A DNA stretch of 64,000 bases. Source: Malachius bipustulatus. Its lineage: Eukaryota > Arthropoda > Insecta > Coleoptera > Melyridae. Where the stretch lies: positions 8,594,858 to 8,658,857 of the forward strand of contig OU342633.1 of the NCBI GenBank assembly GCA_910589415.1, written 5' to 3'. Position numbers and translations under genes: made by a program. Below, one piece after another: positions 57,690 through 64,000 of the stretch. The notes under the pieces were generated by a model. That model did no database searches. It had not been told where the DNA came from and worked only from the letters and a program-made list of their open reading frames with translations. The stretch's first letter is position 1. Each line of letters begins with the position of its first letter.

Positions 57690-58960
57690 TGTATAATTAT
57701 GTAAATATAAAACTCTAGTCTAGACACTTCTTTGTAGCAGAAATTGAAATATTTTAATATTTTTGTTTCCATCGTTACGTTAATTTTTATTATTATTTGA
57801 TTTAATAAAAGCCAATGTTATTTAAATTTAAAATACTGTATCTAATTTTATTGTTTATCGTGTTTTTTTTTACAGCTGCAACAATTATTAGGACTTCTGG
57901 AGTTCAGGGTCTTATTCTGATAAATCTGATATGACTTTATTTAAGTTATATCTTGTAACACGCCGCCCCCCTACCCGCTCATTTCCGATAAAAGTTGGCC
58001 TTGAGATCGTCTAGCTTTGGATGTAGAACCTAACGTTGTGTTTCGTAGTTTCGAGATTCGTAATTGAGGTATGCGGGTATGCCGGAAGCAAGGGAGGAGT
58101 TAAGGATTTTGCTTTCTGACGTTTGACTAAATTTCTTGATTTCGATTTTTACAAAATAATAAACAAATTAATTGTAGGATGGGGGAATCAATTTCATATC
58201 ATGTTTCACACTCAGGGATTACCCCCATCGTTACAATCCTTTATCCATTACTTTATAAATTGTTGTTTAAGCGTTTCCTTAAACATTGTGTAGGAAGGAT
58301 AAGGAATATTTTAAATAATATTGCGCAGAATAAGCTTAGAACGCATTTAATGTTATTCGCACAAGAGCTACAAGGTTACTGTTTTGTCTGTCGGTATTTG
58401 CATATTTCCGAGATTGGGCCTCTACCCATTTAGTTAATCATCATCGCTCAGCGGCAGCCGGAGTTGTCGATGTTTCAAGGACAGCGCTATGCTGTGATGC
58501 CAGGACTGAGAGGCCCTGGTCATTCTGGTCCTTTTATTGCTCACAATTGTGTTTTGAGTCAACGATACTCGAGTTCGAATATAAAGGGTCCCTTCTGGCA
58601 GCTGGGAGAACCGCTTTTACTTTCATTCTTTCTTTGAGGCAATGTGCGGCGTTGCCGCTTCCCATACAGCACGTCCAAATAAAATTACGTCTCTACAAGA
58701 TAAACACTTGAGGAACAAAAGACGTTAATGTGGATCGAATTATTGATCTAGTAATGACATACACAAATGAGATACACCTATTTTTATATCGATATAATTA
58801 TGTGATACAGTGTCTAATCATTGTATACTGTATGCAATTAAGATTCAAAACATTTTTATATGACGTAAAAAATAACTATTTAAATGATGAAATTTGACGT
58901 CCGTACATGATACCCACAACGTATAAGTCATATGTATGTGTGATGCTTTAAATATTATTT
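57690..58960. other. Unclassified stretch
   Basis: No recognised gene. An 84-codon open stretch at 58179-58433 contains hydrophobic and basic segments without a known domain. A less AT-rich patch at 58440-58680 (CTCAGCGGCAGCCGGAGTTG, GTGCGGCGTTGCCGC) may be TE-derived. Confidence 0.4.
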
Positions 58961-58965
58961 GTGCC

Positions 58966-59200
58966 TACTGTACGCACCATGTAAAAATGCGTCGTATACA
59001 CATAATACAAAGCACCATATATACACTCCTTAGTTGTGTTTCGTTGTGTCTACATTCGAGCAGATTGGTGTATGCATACTGACTGTGTATCTTGTGTCTA
59101 CTGCACACACCCTGTAAACGTGCGACATTTACACATAATACAAAAAACAATATATACACTCCATAGTTGCGTGTATTGTTGTGTCTACATTGGTGCTCAA
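58966..59200. repeat. Tandem pair of ~125-bp units
   Basis: Two diverged direct copies share CACC(A/C)TGTAAA, ACACATAATACAAA, ATATATACACTCC and GTTGTGTCTACATT (first about 58975, second about 59107). Further partial echoes (GTGTAGACACCACGTAAAAG, about 59700; GTGTAAACG near 60608) are scattered to 60.7 kb. Overlapping open stretches on both strands are products of the repeat. Confidence 0.65.
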
Positions 59201-60840
59201 ACATGCGCGCGCATAAGAGTCATCGTATGCACACCGACCATGTGTTCACGCATTTCTATAAAAGAGTGGTAAAGCAAAGCAGTGCCAGCAGCCATTTTAA
59301 TTTCATTTCGAAGCTCGGAAGTGTTCTCTGTGTGAGTGTGCAGCTTGAAAAGGATTTTATGAGGTAAGTAAAGGTTTTTAAATACGTTATTACTCCTATA
59401 TAGGATTATTATTATTGATGTTGAAACGTTTAATGTTTAATATTATTGTATGCTTTTTGTACCTAAAATTAATAACATTTTGATGAAACGATCTTTACGT
59501 TGTATAAACATTCGTTATTAGAATATTGTGATTTACCGTTCATACATCCATAGATACGCGTTGGATTATTACCTATAAGTTTTATGTACCTTAATTGTAT
59601 TGGATTTTGGATTGTTAGAAATTTTAAATTTAACGACTTCCATACATTTTTCCAACAAAATTTCAGGCATATGGAGAGCCTATATAGCTATTAAATTTTG
59701 TGTAGACACCACGTAAAAGTAATAGCACTGTGCATAATATGTATAAACAATCTGCAAGTGATAGTGTTTCTGATGATTTATAACATAAATCCGGACTTTT
59801 TATTATTCCTTAAATTGCAGAAAATTAATGAAAATTCTCGTCCCTCAACACTGAAATATTTTGTATTTACAGGCGGTGACGATCGGGGAAAATTTAAAAA
59901 AAGAGGAGAATAGCTGAGAAGAGGGCTGCCGCAAAGACTGCCGATGTATAATACCTATATTTTTGCATTTTAACTATGTTGTTTTTGACAGATTTTGATA
60001 TTTTTATAAAAGTTTTGTAATATTCCAGTGTTTTATTCCTACTTCTGTTTTTATTTGCATAAATAATAATGTTTTATACTAGTGTAACTATATAGGTACC
60101 TATAGAGTGAAATACAGAACTTCCATAAAGACATAACGACATAAGATATATTATATGCATGGAAGGAAAAATGGAACAATTTTAAAACTACCTTTCTTGA
60201 GCTAGCTAGATACTTCTGGAAAATAAAAGTTTCGCAGTCCGACCTTTCGTTCCCAAAATAACAAAGATAATAGGTAACAATCAATAAATTCATTGGTAAA
60301 ATACGAATACGAAAAGTCCGGCTGCAAAACTTTTATTTCCCTGAAGTACCCTAGTTCATGAAAAGTATAGTTTTATGTAGAGTGTGTATACATGGGACGA
60401 AAGTGCTACATATACACGGTATAGTACATTTACATTCAAAATTAATAGGACAAATACAATGTGTATGCAGAGCAAGTATAATACACAATCACTGGTAGCA
60501 TACGATGACACATTGTAGATCACTTACTTTGTGTATATATAAATGGAATACTGTGACTACATTGTGAGGCGGACGTTTAACCTTTGTGCATACCTATGTA
60601 CCTAAGGTGTGTAAACGTAGCACGTTTACATCGTAAAATTGTGTCACCTTGTGTCTGCTTCTAGATACATTGTCACAATGCAAACACACCGTAATCGTTA
60701 TTGGGTGTGCTGTATGGGTTGTACTAAACGTTAGAATAGTCGTAGTACTTAGGCTCGTTTAGCGCTTTTGGGTTTTGCTCAAGATATGCTTCTTTTATTT
60801 GTAACTCAGGTTTGTGAGACCTGTTTACATTAATTGTTTA
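59201..60840. other. Possible noncoding exon and unclassified sequence
   Basis: A perfect-looking 5' splice site (GAG|GTAAGTAAAG, donor G at 59364) ends a modestly GC-rich segment from about 59240, which could be a first exon of an untranslated RNA or of a gene continuing to the right. No partner exon is supported. The remainder is AT-rich. Confidence 0.3.
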
Positions 60841-60850
60841 TTCGTAGATG

Positions 60851-61340
60851 TACTCTGAATTTGCATTGTTCGGGCGTAGCTTTGTTAGCAAGTAATATTT
60901 TATTACCTCCCAGCAATATTCAGGTATGTGATAGTCCTTGGACTAGAAATTTTGGTTTTTCGGATTTACTCTGAACTTGTATTACTCGGGCGTAGCTTGG
61001 TTAGCAAGTAATGTTTTATGCGTGGCCTAGTGGTACTCCGCTGGCTCACGAAGCCATAGATCGCGGGTTCGAAACTCACCTCGGCCCGCTTTACTTTTCA
61101 GATTCATTTTTGAATGTCTGTATAAAGTAAAACAAGCGATCGAAGGTTTTAAAGGCAAATATAATTTAAAAGTGTGTGTGGCTAAAGAGTTCGTGCTCAA
61201 AGCCAATTTACCAGAGTGGAGCGACTATGTCTTACCTACACAGTTAAGACCGATGCTCCCTCTTTTTAAAAAAAAAAAAAAAAAGTAATGTTTTATTACC
61301 TCCCGGCAAGATTCAGGTATGTGATAGTACTTTGACTAGA
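60851..61340 (+). repeat. Tandem 116-bp units, second copy split by a SINE
   Basis: TACTCTGAATTTGCATTGTT...CGGGCGTAGCTT...TTAGCAAGTAAT...ACCTCCCAGCAA...TATGTGATAGT starts at 60851 and again at 60967. A more diverged third echo (CGGGCGTAGCTTCTGATTC ... AAGTGACC ... ACCTCCCAGCC) is near 61552-61603. The second unit is interrupted by the SINE at 61020-61282. Confidence 0.8.
61020..61282 (+). mobile_element. tRNA-derived SINE with 14-bp perfect TSD
   Basis: AAGTAATGTTTTAT occurs at 61006-61019 and 61283-61296. The element begins GCGTGGCCTAGTGG, a pol III A-box match (TGGCCTAGTGG), with a B-box GGGTTCGAAAC about 40 bp downstream, then a ~190-bp body and a poly(A) end (61267-61282). The preceding 116-bp unit gives the empty-site sequence (AAGTAATATTTTATTACCTCCC). 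The tRNA-like head does not fold into a complete cloverleaf, so it is not a tRNA gene. Confidence 0.93.
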
Positions 61341-62795
61341 AGTTTTGATTTATTAATGAAAAATTCCTTTTTAATGGGATATTTTTCATTCTGCGATATT
61401 GAACACATCTCTCGAGCGTTTTCGACATTATTAACAGAATCATGATCACCTCTGATCGAATTACAGACCCCATTCCTTTATTATTGCTCAGACGCAATAA
61501 TTAGAGTGTTGGAAAATTGGGCTAACCTACTCGTATAACCAGCATATTCGCGGGCGTAGCTTCTGATTCTGAAGCAAGTGACCAACAGCACCTCCCAGCC
61601 GTGTTATCGAGAATTACCTATCGAAAGGAATCGGGATAACCAAATCAGTTTAGTGATTACGTTTCTCGTTAATGCATCGTTGTTTGTGACTTGCAATTCA
61701 AGAAAAGCCTGAGCGCTGCTATGACTACTCTATCGTTTTATTTATGTTAGTTTGAGCTTCTCGCATCAAACTTTGGTTTTCACGCAATTTTCGTGAACCT
61801 TCCTGATTTATGGTTTGCTTTGACGATTTGACAACATGGGTTCGCCCGTCTACCTTTCAGGACACTTTACTACTTTTTACTACTTCTATTATTGGCCTTT
61901 AATAGATATTGCGGACTCGAGTCTCGTCGCTTCGTCAGAATACAAAGCTCCTTTGTGGTTTGTTTACACTACATAACAATACGCTACTCTACTCAGGCAC
62001 TACTATTACCTTTTTACATCTACTTGATTTACTTGGTGGAGCAATAGGAAACTTCTTATTTGTGATCGATCACGTGTTTGCAAGAGAGCAGAGATTTATT
62101 TCTTTGCTTTATATTTTAACGTCGGTTTATAATTTTTCTTCATTCATGGTGTTACACAATAGCGAAGGCATTCCTCTAACTTTCTAAAGGTCGTATAATT
62201 TAAAGGGGCAGGTTCTTTTCTAATATCCGGTCGATCCTACATCTGTGCTAAATAAACTCGGACTCTTTTATAAATCGGATGATTTGTGTATTACGTTAGT
62301 GGTTAATTTCCTAACTTGGAGTATTTCTGATGATGGACCGTTTTATTTATTCACAGGTTATTAATTCCTGACCTGGGTTTATTTTCCTACTTTTCCTCCT
62401 AGCTCTATCTCGATTTCCTATACAGGGAATTTATTTCTTTACCTTATGTTTTAACGTCGGTTTATTAGTCGGGCGTTTATTTATCGGGGCCGGTCTTTCT
62501 TATTATGGTGCCGGCGATTGAGGCCGGTGTTTGAATCGGGGCTCTTTCTTTTGCGGTCGGCCATGGTTTTTTCTAGAGGCAGAAATTGTCCTTATGAATC
62601 ATGGATCTCTCCTTGATTCTTAGCGAAACTAAATTTGAATCTTATGAATGGAGTGAATTAGAAATGCTTGTTGTGTCAGCGTATGAATTTCTCGCTACTT
62701 CGAATAATCCTAAGAGAAAATTCTAATTTTAGCAACGTGGACGAAAAATGAAAGGTGCCTAATCGACTTTTATTTAGCGATGAAAAGAGGAGCGG
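61341..62795. other. Unclassified stretch with short direct repeats
   Basis: A 92-codon open stretch at 61909-62187 shows no domain. TTTTAACGTCGGTTTAT occurs at about 62113 and 62451, indicating another local duplication. No RNA gene or splice-supported exon is seen. Confidence 0.4.
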
Positions 62796-62895
62796 TGCGA
62801 TACTCTCTAAGTAGTTTCCACCGTCAGGATGTAAAAAAGAATCGATGCGATACTCTCTAAGTAGTTTCCACCGGCAGGATGTAGAAAAGAATCCA
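62796..62895. repeat. Two 50-bp tandem units
   Basis: TGCGATACTCTCTAAGTAGT followed by TTCCACCG(T/G)CAGGATGTA(A/G)AAAAGAATC is repeated at 62796 and 62846 with few changes. The overlapping minus-strand open stretch of 75 codons is a by-product. Confidence 0.85.
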
Positions 62896-64000
62896 CCAAA
62901 CACCCTGTATTGTGATTCATAATGCTTTTTATTGCAAATTTGCTTGTTTTGATTCTACATGCGAGCGAAATGCTCACTAGCGACCACTGATGTTACAATT
63001 CACATAGCAACAAATTCCGGGTTAAGCCATCCGATCCAAATCGCGATGCGGTCTCGTATCTAAACAATAAATTTCAAAAATCGCAAAAGAAAAATATTGC
63101 GAATGAATAGCAGTTTTGGGAACTGAAATAAATGCATTTTTGGCAGAACAGAGCGGAAGAAAGGAAGAATTAATATTGAATACACTAGGCGGCATTGCAT
63201 AGGCGTGCATTATAATTAAGTAGTTTGCATATTATGCACTAAATAGAAATATTATTATATCGAAAAGTTAGGGATTTTATTGCTTTTTTTATTTTTAATA
63301 ATTAACGAAGAATCCAAAACTGAAAGTCGTTCGTCGTTAGAAGCCGGTGTTCGGAAGTGACGTGAAAATTTCTCCACTATTTCACGATTTTTGAATTTAA
63401 GCTTTTGGTGAGAGCAGAGGTAGGTAACGTAGCCAAGTGTGTCGCCTAAAATGCCTAAAATGCGAAAACTTAAATATATTGATTGCCAATATTAGATACA
63501 ACACAAGAAGAACGAAAATGTAAAGTGATTATTATTATTAATAAAAAAAATCTTATATCTGTGTTCGCGAGTCCGAGGCATTCCTTTTTGTTTTTGTCTA
63601 CAGTTCGAACCTCTCGAACGTTCATTTAGGTAAATTTGTTGATATTTTAATAAATGTTCAAAATTTTACAAGTGTGTAATTGATTTGCTGCTTCGTATTG
63701 ATAATTTCACAATATAGTGTGTCGACCAATGACGTCTAAAAAAATAGACCCAGCATTCCATTCATAAATAAGAAATAATCGAAATCCATCATCTAATTGT
63801 TATCTTCATGTGAGTGGGAAAAGGAGTGACCGATCGCATAAATAGAGGATTGCGGTGAAAATGGCAATGCTGTCAGAGACCTCCAGTGGTCTCTGTGCGA
63901 CAGCCAGTGTCGCAGCGATATTTAAGATAACTATTATTTCCTGTTTTATTTAGGACGAAAAATAGCGAGTTTGGGTTACTTTGTATGATTAATGGAATAC
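62896..64000. other. Right edge, no supported gene
   Basis: AT-rich with a few less AT-rich patches. A 30-codon frame from ATG 63861 ('MAMLSETSSGLCATASVA') contains the near-palindrome AGAGACCTCCAGTGGTCTCT (63878-63897) and is not supported as a gene. No RNA genes recognised. Confidence 0.4.

Noticed and set aside
61020..61095. tRNA gene
   Set aside because: A- and B-box motifs are present, but acceptor stems do not pair and a SINE body, poly(A) and target duplication follow.
62676..62903. 75-codon minus-strand ORF
   Set aside because: It spans a 50-bp tandem duplication; the repeated residues reflect the DNA repeat.

Overview
This window looks like nuclear DNA of an insect. It is AT-rich and gene-poor. 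The genes have spliceosomal introns with GTAAGT/GTGAGT donors, and the repeats are typical of arthropods: Ty3/gypsy and jockey/CR1-like retroelements, TA-flanked palindromic MITEs, a tRNA-derived SINE and Penelope-type hammerhead remnants. TAGGTACCTA-like strings are scattered throughout. The order cannot be fixed from sequence alone; Hemiptera, Coleoptera and Lepidoptera all remain possible.

Layout. 0-7.3 kb: a non-LTR retrotransposon split by a younger Ty3/gypsy element with identical 209-bp LTRs and a 63-bp minisatellite. 7.3-10.7 kb: foldback elements. 10.7-11.2 kb: the first two coding exons of USP39 (minus strand); the rest of that gene must lie left of the window, so the TEs to the left probably sit in its intron. 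11.5-16 kb: a 2.2-kb element with CCAATATTGG-rich ends that encloses two spliceable exons, then more foldbacks and a LINE fragment. 16-24.7 kb: a THAP-domain start, MITEs, a possible two-exon microgene and repeat fragments.

25.1-45.75 kb is the centrepiece: a giant inverted repeat with arms of 6.4 and 8.7 kb around a 5.5-kb spacer. Each arm carries a divergent three-exon SKP1-like gene, and the two genes point away from each other. Exon 2 is identical in both copies, and both share one frameshift. Each arm serves as the empty-site control for insertions in the other: a gypsy relic and a MITE in the right arm, a 25-bp hairpin with an 8-bp target duplication in the left arm. The spacer is built from ~650-bp repeat units and a foldback interrupted by a hAT-like element.

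45.75-64 kb: more palindromic MITEs, an intact six-exon prostaglandin-reductase-like gene (51.6-54.7 kb, minus), two long palindromes (one with a mariner transposase tail), local tandem duplications and a SINE with a perfect target-site duplication. The genes do not form one pathway. USP39 (splicing) and PTGR (NADPH-dependent enone reduction) are ordinary host genes. The SKP1-like pair would belong to SCF ubiquitin-ligase biology if it is functional.
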